Positions 39,824 through 51,900 of a DNA stretch of 64,000 nt are shown here, in pieces. Position 1 is the first letter of the stretch. The number at the start of each line of letters is the position of its first letter. Made by a program: the position numbers and the translations under genes. The notes beneath the pieces are model-generated. The model did no database searches. It was not told the DNA's origin and worked only from the letters and a program-made list of their open reading frames with translations. Source of the stretch: Burhinus oedicnemus (lineage: Eukaryota > Chordata > Aves > Charadriiformes > Burhinidae); contig VFFE01007216.1 in NCBI GenBank assembly GCA_008921705.1, positions 1,995,529 to 2,059,528 on the forward strand, read 5' to 3'.

Positions 39824-42800
39824 GTGAGCGGGCTCCGGGCCCGGGCAGCCTGCGACCAGACCCCGCCTCCTTGCCCGCCGCAGCCGCAGCCTCGGCCCCG
39901 CAGCCCCGCTCCGCCCGGGAGAGCCGCCTGCCCGCCCCGCGCCCGAGAGGGGACTCCCTGTGGAGGTAACTGCCACCTCTCCCCTCCCTTCTCCGTTCCC
40001 GGGATCGCCCGCCCTGAGGGGAACAGGACACGCCGCCGGGGAGGGCCGGCGCCGGCGGTCGGTCCAGGTGGGGTGCCGCGGGCCAGCGGGCGTGCCGGTG
40101 TCCCCGGAGGGAGATCGTCCCCGTTGCCGGCGAGTTGGCGCCTCCCCCGGGGCGCCTGGCCGCATCCGCGTCCCGCCGCGGGCGGGTGTCTCCCCGCAGG
40201 CGCTCCCTCCCCGCCCCGCCGCGGGCCGGTCGCCGGCATCGCCTTCCCTCGGGAAACCGCGTGGGGATCAAACCCCCGGGAGTGGGGAGAAGGGATGGCC
40301 CGGCTGCAAATGTCACCCGCGGGCCTCAAACAGGAGGGCTGCGAGCCCGAGGGATGCCGAGCAGAGAGGGAGTTCGCCCGGGCAGCACCTTCAGCTTCCT
40401 TCCCCCCCGCCATCGGCTCCGTCGGGCCTGGTTCGCGGTGCTGTGGGCGCGATGGCGTTTTGGCGAGCTGCGGCGGGGCGGGGGTCGGAAAAAAAATAAT
40501 CCACGCTGTAATGTGCGCGGAGTGGGAGGGAGGGAGAAGCTTGGGGGTGTTAGAGGGGACGGCAGCCCTTCGGAAGGAGGCGAGCGGGACTCGGTATGTG
40601 AAACCGAAGATCTCCTGAGGAAAGGGGAAGCCCGGCTTCCTCCCGCCGCCTCCGCGCACCCCGGAGTACCGCCGGCCCTCCCCGCTGCCGGGCCCCGCTG
40701 GGGGCGGAAGGGTGCCGGCAGGGCGGGGGTGCCTGCCCGCACCCCACCGGCGTGCACCTCACCACTGGTGAGACGCCAGTGACTTCTGTGGCCGCCTGGT
40801 TGTAGGTTGGGCGCTCCAGCAGCGCGAGTTTTGTAGCCTTGCGGTAGATAGGCGGTATCGTGGAATGCGAACGTTAAATTAAGTCTTGCCCTCAAAATGC
40901 TGCATGAAATAGGGCAGCTGTAGCTACCAGGTAGTAGTTCAACAAAACGTCTATATTGCGTTGTGGGATTTTTTTTTTTAAATAAAAAGGGCTGTTTCTC
41001 AAAATACTCCCATCTCAACCCGTTCAGACCATTTGCTACAAAAACTTCTTGAAGATTGTGAATATCGGATAGAGGTGGTTTTGTGTTGCTTCTTGTTTCA
41101 CAGGTTAGGGAACGTGTGTGGGATTCTCTTGCTCTTGTCTTCATGTATGTTAGATTCTGTTGTTTTCTCCTGTTTTCAGTACTGGTGTAGAGAAAGCGTG
41201 TAAACACAGGTAGGTGCAAAGAACCTGGAGCCCAGGCCAAATGTTTACCCCGATTCTATTAGTGGAGAACAGGCTTTCTGGTTAATGTCATGCTTGTCGT
41301 GCTTCAGTGGCTGGGTTAAGAGTGGTAATTTGATCTGCCGTGGAATCGGATGGTGTAATTCAAGGTCCAACTAGCCTTTCAGCTGTGGCTGCTGCCAAAG
41401 AGATGCAATCTGGTCTTCCTGTGGTTGCGTTTGTATACCCTTGTGAGAAGCTGCACTGGGGACCCAATATGACCTTTAAATAAGTATTTTTTAATCTTTT
41501 TTTTAGTGGGTTAGGTTTAAATAGTTACCTAGTTTGCTGAGAATTATGCAGGGCACAGTAGGACCTCTACTTTCAGGATGGTGTGGTTTATGCCATTTTA
41601 AAGCGTTTACACAAAACATTTTTTTGTCACTGTAGTTCCAAAAGATCATAATAACTTGACCTTATTTGTGAAGTGTGTCAGACCAAAATTCATGGCTTTG
41701 ACGTGTGATCTCTGTAAGACTGCTGTGCAGCTGGATTTACTGTTCTGTTTAAAAATATCAGCTAAACAAGATGTTCTGCAACCATGTATTGTTAAGTTTT
41801 CAGCCCTGAGATTCAGCTATTTGTGGAATTCTTTTTAACTGGCCAGGTCTGAATCGCAAACCTAAGAGGACTTTTTGAAGAGTTTTAATTCTTGCACTCA
41901 CTTGAGACCTAAATTGCTACAAAACTACATCTTTGAAAAGTCTTCATATTTAGTGTCAACTGATAGAATCATAGTTAGTAAAAAATTTTTTTTTTCATAT
42001 AACATTTGAGTAATGTGATTGCTTGCCAAGTCTTTCAGATACAAAATAACATAACTGGATTAATTCATTGTTTTTGTACACAGCTGGTAAGTTGTACTTT
42101 AGTAAAATGGAACTCATACGTGAAAACGATTACAGACTTTCCTTCTCCAAAGTTGCTTTTTCTTTACATTGCAGAGATAACTAGCAAAATGTTGACTGGC
42201 TGCTTACATTAATTGCTCTAAAATCCGTGATACGCTTTATGTGTCCTTTGGAGGAAAAATAATCCAATTTATTTGTAATAAATTTTTCAGATTTCTAATT
42301 AGTAATATTCTACCAATCCTGGGTTTTGTAGGAGAGCATTATCTTCATTCTTACCCAAAGTAAGCGTTCTGTCCAGTTGCTGCAGTAGGTCCTTATCAGT
42401 ATTTAGTTTAGATGCTATTAAGCAACTTAATTTTCTCTTGCAAGACCATGGCTGCTTACATGGCTATCCTGGAACAAGATGGAATGGAATATGGAATGTT
42501 TTAAACAGACTTTTTTTTTTTCTCCATATTTTTGGGTTTTTCGCATCCCTTCAGTGTAAGTGGTGACCAGGTATATGGGTTATGGGACTGCCAGGAATTT
42601 CTCTAGCAGCAATGCTGCTAAAGAAAACTTACCCCATAATTGAACTGTGTGTTTCTGTTGTTGCTTAAATTTACTATCAAATATGGCTGATCACCGTAAC
42701 TTTAATCTCAAGTGCTGTTGATTGTTGTTACAACAACAGTTGTTAAAAAGACTTGGTTTTCAAGTGTCAACTTTGACCTCCTTCTGTATGAACTCTGATT

Positions 42801-42900
42801 CCCATTACTTGTTCTAAGTAATACAAATCGAAGATCACTGTTACTTAGAATTTAATTTATGTGCAATTGATTCTATGCATTCTTTATTTTTTCCACACAG

Positions 42901-42979
42901 GTGTGGAAAAATGGCAAAGAGAATTGCAGAGAAGGAACTGACTGACAGAAACTGGGATCAGGAGGATGAAGCTGAGGAG
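42901..42979 (+). CDS. NUP50: NUP50 exon 2 (start codon; residues 1-23)
   Basis: The acceptor TTCCACACAG ends at 42900. Ten bases of 5' UTR precede the ATG at 42911, and the donor GAG|GTAAAA follows 42979 in phase 0. It encodes [17 protein letters not shown] and an acidic end, nearly identical to the mammalian N terminus that binds importin-alpha. This exon carries the only in-frame ATG before residue 120. Confidence 0.95.
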
Positions 42980-45900
42980 GTAAAATATACGTTAGATTCC
43001 CCCCTCACCCCTGCAGGTAGCAGGGTTGTTAGTTACATGTGCTATTTATCTTGTGGGTGGAATCTACAGTAAAATTGGTTAAAAGTGTAACAATTAAAGA
43101 TAATTTTATATAATAATTTTTTTTGTTAATAAAGCTTCCAATATAGGCAGACCATAGGGCAAAGCAGCTTTTAACAGTTAAAATGACATCAGCAGCTTAG
43201 GGGAAAGGAACTTTACATTTCTAAAGGGAACCCCAGGCTTGTTAAAATGCATAATGCTTTTGAACTCTTCAAATGTGTGATGAGTATTCATTGAGTTCAC
43301 AAGAAAAGCATTTTTTATTTCATAGAATCATAGAGTGATTAGGGTTGGAAGAGACCTTAAGTATCATCTAGCTCCAACCCCCCTGCCTTGGGCAGGGACA
43401 CCTCCCACTAGACCACGTTGCTCAAAGCCCCATCCAGCCCTGCCTTGAACACGTCCAGGGATGGGGCATCCACAGCTTCTCTGGGCAACCTGTGCCAGTG
43501 CCTCACCACCATTTCTTGAGATAGTTGACTCTAGGCTTCACTGACATAGCACAGTCTAGATAAATTTTCTTTGTGTTTCATGGCCTTTTATTAAGGTCAG
43601 TAATAGTTAATTTCAGAAATATGGAGTGTGTAGCTGAATGTCCCTACACAGCCAGAGGAATTAAGTAAACAGTCAAATGATACATTTAATCTGATTGTAA
43701 AAAGAGACTTTCATGTTTAGTGTCTCATACTTATTTATGGCTTGTGTATTATCTCTAAACAAACTGTGCTAGCTTCTGTGTTACTAAAATATTAAATATT
43801 TAGGCCTATAAAATATGATAAAGAAAACTGACAGTACTCTTCCAGAAATCTGAACATAAGAAAGCTTAATTTCCTCATTTATTGTGGGGTAGTAATTAGT
43901 CATTAGCTGCCTTTGCTAACACTTGAACTACGGCAGACTGCAGGAGATTGACAATACATCTCAACATACTTTCTCTGATCTGAAGATTGTGTGTAACAGT
44001 ACAGTACTGACAGATTACCTTCAGCAAAGATACCTCAAGTCTCTGTTTAAAAAAAAAAAAAGCTGAATTATTTGTCTTGATAAAATTGAGATTGCACAAC
44101 AGGAAATGTAATGCAGAACAAGAAAGACAGAGTTTCGAAAGTATCAACTAATTGTCCAAGTAGCTGGCAAGCTAGTCACAGTGCTGTATTTTCTGGGTTG
44201 GTTTTTTGGGAGGTTTTTTTACTTATTTGTTAGGGAGAAGTGTTACAGTTGTGTTCAAAAACTGATCTCAGCCATCTCTTCAGACTATGATGACTTTATG
44301 CATTCTGAGAATTTCACTAATGATTCCGTAACTTCTTCTTAAAGGTGGGAACTTTTTCAGTAGCTAGCGAAGAAGTCCTGAAAAACAGAGCTATTAAAAA
44401 AGCAAAGCGCCGAAATGTTGGATCAGAGGTATTGTAATCACTGAGCATTAATGTTGTAGTTTGACTCAGTTGCAAAATATGACATCCGTGCTCGGTTTTT
44501 TACTTATTTGAGCTTGTAATAATACTGTATAAAGCTATCATTTAGAACATATTTGCAATTAGTCCAGCTCATACATGCAAATTAATTTTTGCTTACTGTT
44601 CTACAGCAAGAATAAGGGTAGAATGAAAAATGGGTAATACTAGTGTTGACTGGGTGAAGGGAGATGTGTATTTTTGAAGTATAAATGCAGAGTGTTTCAG
44701 ACACAGTGTCTTCTACAGTTGGGTAAAATAGCATTTGAACTGCTCCAGTTTCATTCTTTGCAGAGACCGAAGCCTGGAAATCAAGTTACTAGTTGTCCAT
44801 ACTGGAGGGCTGGGGGATGTCTCAGGCAGCCGCTAGATAAATAAAAGCCAAAATATTAAGCTGTTCTGAGAATGAAAAAGATGTCTTTTGTTAAGAATGC
44901 TGCTACTTTTTTTTTTTTCTCCTGTGAAGAGCTTTAGTGCCACCTACTCTTTGCAATAACAAATTGAAAATTGAAAGGAAGTTGGCCTTTGTTACAGGTT
45001 TAGTCCCTGTGAAAGCATTAACCCAGTCCAGCCAATTTGTAGTACTTTCAAAAATCCCTGACAGATGCTTTGTTGTATGTATCTTTCTATGAAACATTCT
45101 TTCAACAGTGCATGCCCCATGTTAGAATTAGGACAGAAACTTTACCTGTCACTTAAATTGATTTTGGATTGAATGGGACTAGGCACAATTAGGGGCTAGA
45201 TAGTTTTCTCCTGTGCTTTTGCTTTTCCTTCTGCTGTCCAGGCAATGTAAATGAGGAAGCTGTCCTATCCCACTTTTGCCTATAGTAGTTTTAGACACAA
45301 ATGTGTTAGAGGATGCAGTTAATTAAAGGATTGTACTGGGGAAAGGTGATGCAAGAAATTAACCACAACTGAACAGAAGGGATTCAGGGGCAAACGGAAT
45401 AGGAAAAACGGAACTGACCGAGAAAGGGGACCAGATGATTGTAGAAGAAATAGTCAGGAGGCTGGGAGTCGGATGTCAGAGATCAAAGCTGGAAGAAGAG
45501 CTAGGATAGGCTGGGCAAAGTCTAAAAAGCAAAAGAGATGGCAGGACAGCTGAGGCTGTGTAAGAAACCTGTGAAATAGTTACAAAAAGGTAAACTTGAA
45601 ATTACTGATGTCCCTAAATGGAGTAAGCAGAATGCTGTAAAGAAAAAGACTGCAGTTTAACTTGAATGTGTAGAGAGAGAGGTAGGAAGGACTGATCAAA
45701 GAGAGACAGAATAAAAATAGCTACCTAGATACGAGAATCAGAGGTCTGCACTGGAGAAAGTAAAGCACAAAGGGAAACAAAAAGAGCTCATACCCACAAG
45801 GCCAGATACTGGAATAGAACCTAAAATTGGTAAGTTTTGCTATTTCTTCAGTGGCAAAAGCAGATGAAGCTCAGAAGCAATTCTCCTTTTCCCCTGATGT

Positions 45901-48900
45901 CTTTCCAGAGACGTTGAAAGTCCACTTCTGGTAATAAGTGGTCATTACCTCAAAAGACATTATGTGTAGTACCTAAAAGTTGTAGTGCCTATTTGCGTGT
46001 TAATCACACTATATATTTTAAAAATACGTAAGAAATTATAATATAAAATAATGTGGTTGTAAAGATAGTGTTCAGAATGAGGTAATGAAAAGGCTGCAGA
46101 AAGCATACATATTATGTTATCAAGTACAGTCTATCTGCTTCTGCCATCAGTCACATTGGAATATTTTTGGTAAATCGCTTAAATGTTACATAGGTGACTA
46201 CAAAGTATACTGTTTTGATGAGTGGCTTGAAGTGTTGGACTCTAATTGTGGTTGTAAATGCTATAAATTGCTGCAAATAAGCCTGCAATTGTATATTGCT
46301 GTGTAATTATTTCAAGAAAACATGATGCTATTAGGTACTCGAACACATCCGCTGCTCTGAACAACTTCTATGTATCCACTTCCTATATCTAGTTTATTTT
46401 CATACCAAACATCTGAGTCCTTTAAAAATAGTAGCAATATGTGTCATAAGGAAGCTATTAACTTTGTTTACATAGCTGACTTAGAATAAGGCATGAAATA
46501 GTACACTGAACCAGGGTAAAATAAATGGCATATTAAGCAGGCATAGGATTTTTGTGGAGGAGATGTATGTAACTGGTTGTCCTTTTTCTTTTTTTCCCCC
46601 CTTCCTCCCTAGTCTGAAAGTGGAGGAGCCTTTAAAGGGTTTAAAGGCTTTATATTGCCTTCTGGAAAAGGAGGAGGTGGCTTCAGCGGATTTGGTAATG
46701 GTGCAGGAATAAAGCCTTTAGAAGGGCTGTCTAACGGAAGCAGTAGTATCTCTAGCACTCCTTCTTTCAGCAGTTTAAAGACCACCTCTGAAACACAGTC
46801 AGCATTTGGTAAGTTTTAAACAAGCATACATATTTATCGACAAATTCAGCCATAAAATCTGTAGGGTTATTTTATAGTGAAAAACCAAATTCAGACAACC
46901 CTGTAGTTCTGTTTTAAGGTTTTCAGACTTTATTCTTCTTCGTAAGATTTCTTAAAAAGATTTTTAGACTGATGAAGGGACAAGTTATCAAATGCATGCA
47001 GTTTTAAGAGGTGGAAGCTAAATTCGTATTTGATCTAATACTGGAGGTAAAAGCTGTATAGGCACAAATGGAAATGGAAGACATTGGCATAAGACACTCT
47101 AAATAGTGTGAAACAGCTGATAACATGTTCCAGTTAACTAATTGTCCCAATTCTTTGAATTTAATAATAATAAAAAAAAAAGCTAATGGAAAATGTCTAT
47201 TTAGTAAGACTGCAGTTTCTTGGGGGGGGGGGCAGTTTGTTTGTTTGTTTGTTTGAAGGTCTTGTTTCTGTGTTTTTTGCAGTTCTTGGTAAGTATATGC
47301 TGCATAGCTGAAGCCTAAACCTTTTTCCCCTGTACATCTTACATTGCAAACAGTTGTACTAGAATCTTATCTGTTACATTTATACCTACATTTTAAGACA
47401 CTTGAAACATTTTGGCAAATCTAACTCTAGTCTCATGCTTTGGTAGTCCCTGAAGAATATTGGTTCTGTCTCTTTGTGTTGGAGATGCAGAAATGTTAAC
47501 CATACCACAGTGTTTTAGAGTCAGCATGCCACAGGATAAAAATGGCAGAGTTAGAAGTTTAGAGTAACTTAGATTTCAGTGATCTTAACTAAATTAGGAG
47601 AAACTTAAATATTTAATGAGAATTTTCTTAGCTTGTTTATTATGGTTTTTATATGGAAACCACTCAAAAACATGCAAAATGATGGGCTAGTGTGTTCAGT
47701 TTTTTAAAGCACAAGTAGCAAGAAAGAGGATAACTGAGTGTTTTGTTTTAATAACTGTTACAGCTTGGTAAAGATTGTGGGGTTTTTGATGAAATACAAA
47801 ACTTCCGGTTTTTTAGTTTTATTCTGTAAGATTTCTTTGGATTTTTTTATACAGCTATGTGCTGCACCTATCCCTGAACTAACTAACTTGTCTAAATTTA
47901 CTGAGATCAGGTCTCTTTCACAACATAGTCTGTTTACTTTTACAACAGTATCTGGTACAGTGTTTTGACAAAAGACAAGGTTCCTAGCTGAGCAAGAATG
48001 AGTGATTTGATAAAGAAATATTGAGAACATTTAGTTTAGGTTTTTGCGATCTGTGCTTTCTGGGGAAAAAAAAAAAAAGTCTAAACCATGTTCTTCTTCT
48101 CATAGGATCCACAATGTCAAATGGTCCTACTACTACTGCATTTACTGAGAAAAAGGCTGCAAGCCCAAAAGCTAATGGTGGCAGTCAACCGTCCTCATCT
48201 GGCTATGCTGAGAGTAAAGTTTGTAGCTCTAGTGTTTACCACAAACAGTTAGCAGCTTTAAACTGTTCTGTGCGTGACTGGATAGTTAAGCATGTAAACA
48301 CAAACCCACTATGTGACCTGACACCCATCTTTAGAGACTATGAGAAGTATTTAGCAAATATTGAACAGCAGCATGGAAGCAGTAGTGATAGTGGCTCTGA
48401 AAACGAAAGCAACAAGACACCTGGCTCTCAGTCTGTTTCTACATTTGGGAATTCAAAGCTACAGCAAGGATCAACTTTTTTGTTTAACACCACCACCACT
48501 GAGGATACCTCGGACAAAAAACCTGAAGCTGCATCTGAAAAAAAAGACCCATCATTAGGAGCTACATCAGCCGTCTCATTTAATTTTGGCAAGAGTGTCG
48601 ACAGTTCTGTTTTGGGTTCCCTTGGTTCAGGAACACTTGGTAGTTTCTCATTTTCTCCTGGGAATTCAGGTTTGTTTGGAAAAGATGCAAACCAGGCTAA
48701 GTCTGTCACTGCAGTATCCACCAATGTATTGGAAGCTCAGACAGAAAGTGGCAATAGTGATGATAAAGGTAAATTCTGTTTAAAATGCTGATTTTAATGG
48801 TAAGCTGTGAATGTATGTGACTTAAGAATACTGCAAAGATGAAATAATATTAAGTTGAACTAGATCATAATTGTTCTTGAATTTAAAAGCTGCAAAACTG

Positions 48901-51900
48901 TACCACTAATCTAATCTGGAAGTATCTCAGTCTTGCATGCTGCTTAAGTAATACTAAATGAATATGGTTACCAAACCCTGTGTATTTCTATCAGATTTAT
49001 ACTTTCTGTAATAGAATATAATTCTTTAGCTGAATACAAGACTTGAAATTATGACATTTAAATCAACTGGAACGTTCATCTTTGAGCCTGCAGGACATTT
49101 CCGTCCTGCTGCTTTTCCCAATAGGTTTATCAAGAGATCCCTCAGTAAAATGTGTAAGATACGGAAAAATTTCATTCACCTTTCTTACAAGACTCTAAGG
49201 CAAATAAAGTTGCATACTACCTGACAGTTCTACTCTGCTATTTAGCTAAGCTGGGTATAGTAAACTGATAGAAATCCCAGCAGTTGAGGGACTGGAAAAG
49301 CATAATCCTGCCACTGTCTCTTGGCTGTCATTCCTGCAACTGATTACTCTTCCCCCAAATTAAACTTGGCTGTTGGAAGTATTTATTATGCTTTACTTAG
49401 ACTAGTTTGTGGAGACTATTCTTTGAAATGTTATAACTGTTTCCCCCCTGACAGAAGGTTTGGACTTAAGTTTGACTTGTTAAGCTTTGCATTTTTTGGC
49501 TTTGATTGTTTGGTGGGGGGTTGGGTATTTTCATCCCACTTAAATTGAAGATGAGCACAAAGTTGCTTGAGGGGTGTGACTTTTTTCTGTAGCTGAAGCT
49601 GTTTCCGAGCCCACAGGGATTTAAATGTATTTTAGCAATCATTGACAGGCTACACATGTATATGTCCAATATAGCATGCATGAGCTAGTTCTAATACAAT
49701 GCTGAAAATACCTTCCAGATTATATGCTCACAACTTTAACATATGGAATGTATTAAAACTTTTTATTTAAAGGAGGAGAGGAGGAGGAAGAGGAGCCACC
49801 AAAAGTCATTGTTAATGAAATAAAAGAGGATGATGCTTTCTACTCAAAGAAGTAAGTGACTTTAACTTGGAATAGTGTATAGAATTATAACTTTGAGACT
49901 AAAATTCATACCTGCGTATTGCTATTCTTCATAATTAATGATGTATATATTCTTGACTTCCTAGTTAATAAAGCTTGTTAGGAAGCCATATAGAATATGA
50001 AATTCCACTTGTAAAAAAAGTTCATTACAAACAAAAATGTGTGAGATCTTACTAAAATTCTTGTGTGTCTTGGACACAGCACTGATAGGTAGTTTGTGTT
50101 CTACTTGTGATAAGTTTTTTTTACAAATGAAGATGTTTCTGCCTTCATCAGGTTCTGTAAGTTTAAATTGAACGGCTCGTACCACAGAAATAACATACTG
50201 TACTTGAGAAAAATCAGTCAGGTGATCAGCTATTTGCATAGCCTAAAATAAGACTCTTCAGTTGGAAAATGCTGATTGTTGTATAAAGTAGTGAACAAGT
50301 TGTACTTTTACAATCAGAATGGGACTACCTGTACTGGAAATGGTTTTTCAAAGCATGTTCAGTAGTCCAAGTAACTCCATGTCTGCATAACACTTAGCAC
50401 AGAATTTGTCGTTCTACAAATAGTCACTTGCTTTATCTGAGAGCAGGTATGTGCTAATTTATGAAGAATAGCATTAGGTTTATTAGAGCTTCACTTAAAA
50501 AATGTTTTTAGATTTTACATGTGTCCTATTATAACTTCAGAATGATACAGCAAGTTCTTATGTTTTGTAATTGGTGTTTTTAAACAGTAGCTTACAGTTT
50601 GTACTCCTTATAGACCCTGAGTACAGGCTGCTGTGCATTCTACTTTTCCCTTAAATTAATACATTTATCATTTCATCATAGAATGGTTTGGGTTGGAAGG
50701 GACCTTAAAAATCATCTAGTTCCAACCCCCCTGCCATGGGCAGGGACACCTTCCACTAGACCAGGTTACTCAAAGCCCCATCCAAGCTGGCCTTGACCAC
50801 CACAAGGGATGGGACTTCCACAGCTTCCCTGGGCAACCTGTTCCAGTGCCTCACCACCCTCAGAGTGAAGAATTTCTTCCTAATATCTAAATCTACCCTC
50901 TTTCAGTTTAAAACCGTTACACCTCGTCCTATTGTTACACTCCCTGATAAAGAGTCCCTCCCCATCTTTCTTGTGGGCCCTCTTTACATACTAAGGCCGC
51001 AGTAAGGTCTCCCCAGAGTCTTCTCTTCTCCAGGCTGAACAACCCCAGCTCTCCCAGCCTGTCCTCATAGGAGAGGTGCTCCAGCCCTCTGATCATCTTT
51101 GTGGCCCCACTGTGGACCCGCTCCAACAGGTCCATGTCCTTCTTACGCTGGGGGCCCCAGAGCTGGACACAGTACTCTAGGTGGGGTCTCACCAGAGTGG
51201 AGCAGAGGGGGAGGATCACCTCCCTCAACCTGCTGGACACGCTTTTGATGCAGCCCAGGATGCGGTTGGCTTTCTGGGCTGCAAGCACATATTGCTAGGT
51301 CATGTTGAGCTTCTCTTCAGTGTTTCAATACTGAAATAATTAATTAACTTTCTCTTCCTGAACTGGAAGAACCATCTATTAGCACATGAAAGAAGGTTAA
51401 GAAGAATAATGATTTAGGCTACTCACAGTGTGTTAACTCCTGATTTTTGTTAAACTACTGGCTTACTGTGATTCAGATGTATACATCTGGCTTACTGTGA
51501 GTCAGATGTATACATGTGTGTATTTGGGAGATATCTTTGTATTTAATCTCTACACATCTGCACAAACAAGTTTTTTTTTTATTATTTGCACAGATGTAAA
51601 CTATTCTACAAAAAGGATAATGAATTTAAAGAAAAAGGTGTAGGAACATTACACTTAAAACCAGCAGGAAATGAAAAAACTCAACTCTTAGTCCGAGCAG
51701 ATACCAATTTAGGTAAGTAAATTTCTTCTAGTAGCAAGTCTTGAGGTGAAATTCCCTGCTAAGCATTAGGGTTTTTTTTTTTTTTGGTTACGCAGCATAA
51801 CAGACACGATTAGTGAAAACCTTTCTACTTGTTTTGAATAATTTCAAGTATTGAACAAACAATTGGATGCCTCTAATGAGTATTACAGAATAGTACACAT

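Larger units (their letters stand above)
39110..40790. promoter_or_regulatory. CpG-island promoter of NUP50
   Basis: GC and CpG content rise sharply here and fall again by about 40.8 kb, the pattern of a housekeeping CpG island. Motifs cluster just upstream of the presumed start: E-boxes CACGTG at 39451-39456 and 39561-39566, an inverted CCAAT (ATTGG) at 39545-39549, a partial NRF1 site at 39503-39510, a perfect NRF1 palindrome GCGCATGCGC at 39649-39658, and a YY1-type CAAAATGGCGGC at 39748-39759. No TATA box is placed to serve NUP50. Such islands commonly fire in both directions. Long open frames on both strands here (up to about 300 codons) are composition artefacts. Confidence 0.9.

Noticed and set aside
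39338..41240. Long open frames on both strands across the CpG island (up to 304 codons)
   Set aside because: They overlap each other in several frames, are rich in Pro/Arg/Gly/Ala as expected from GC-rich DNA, and show no family motif. Composition explains them.
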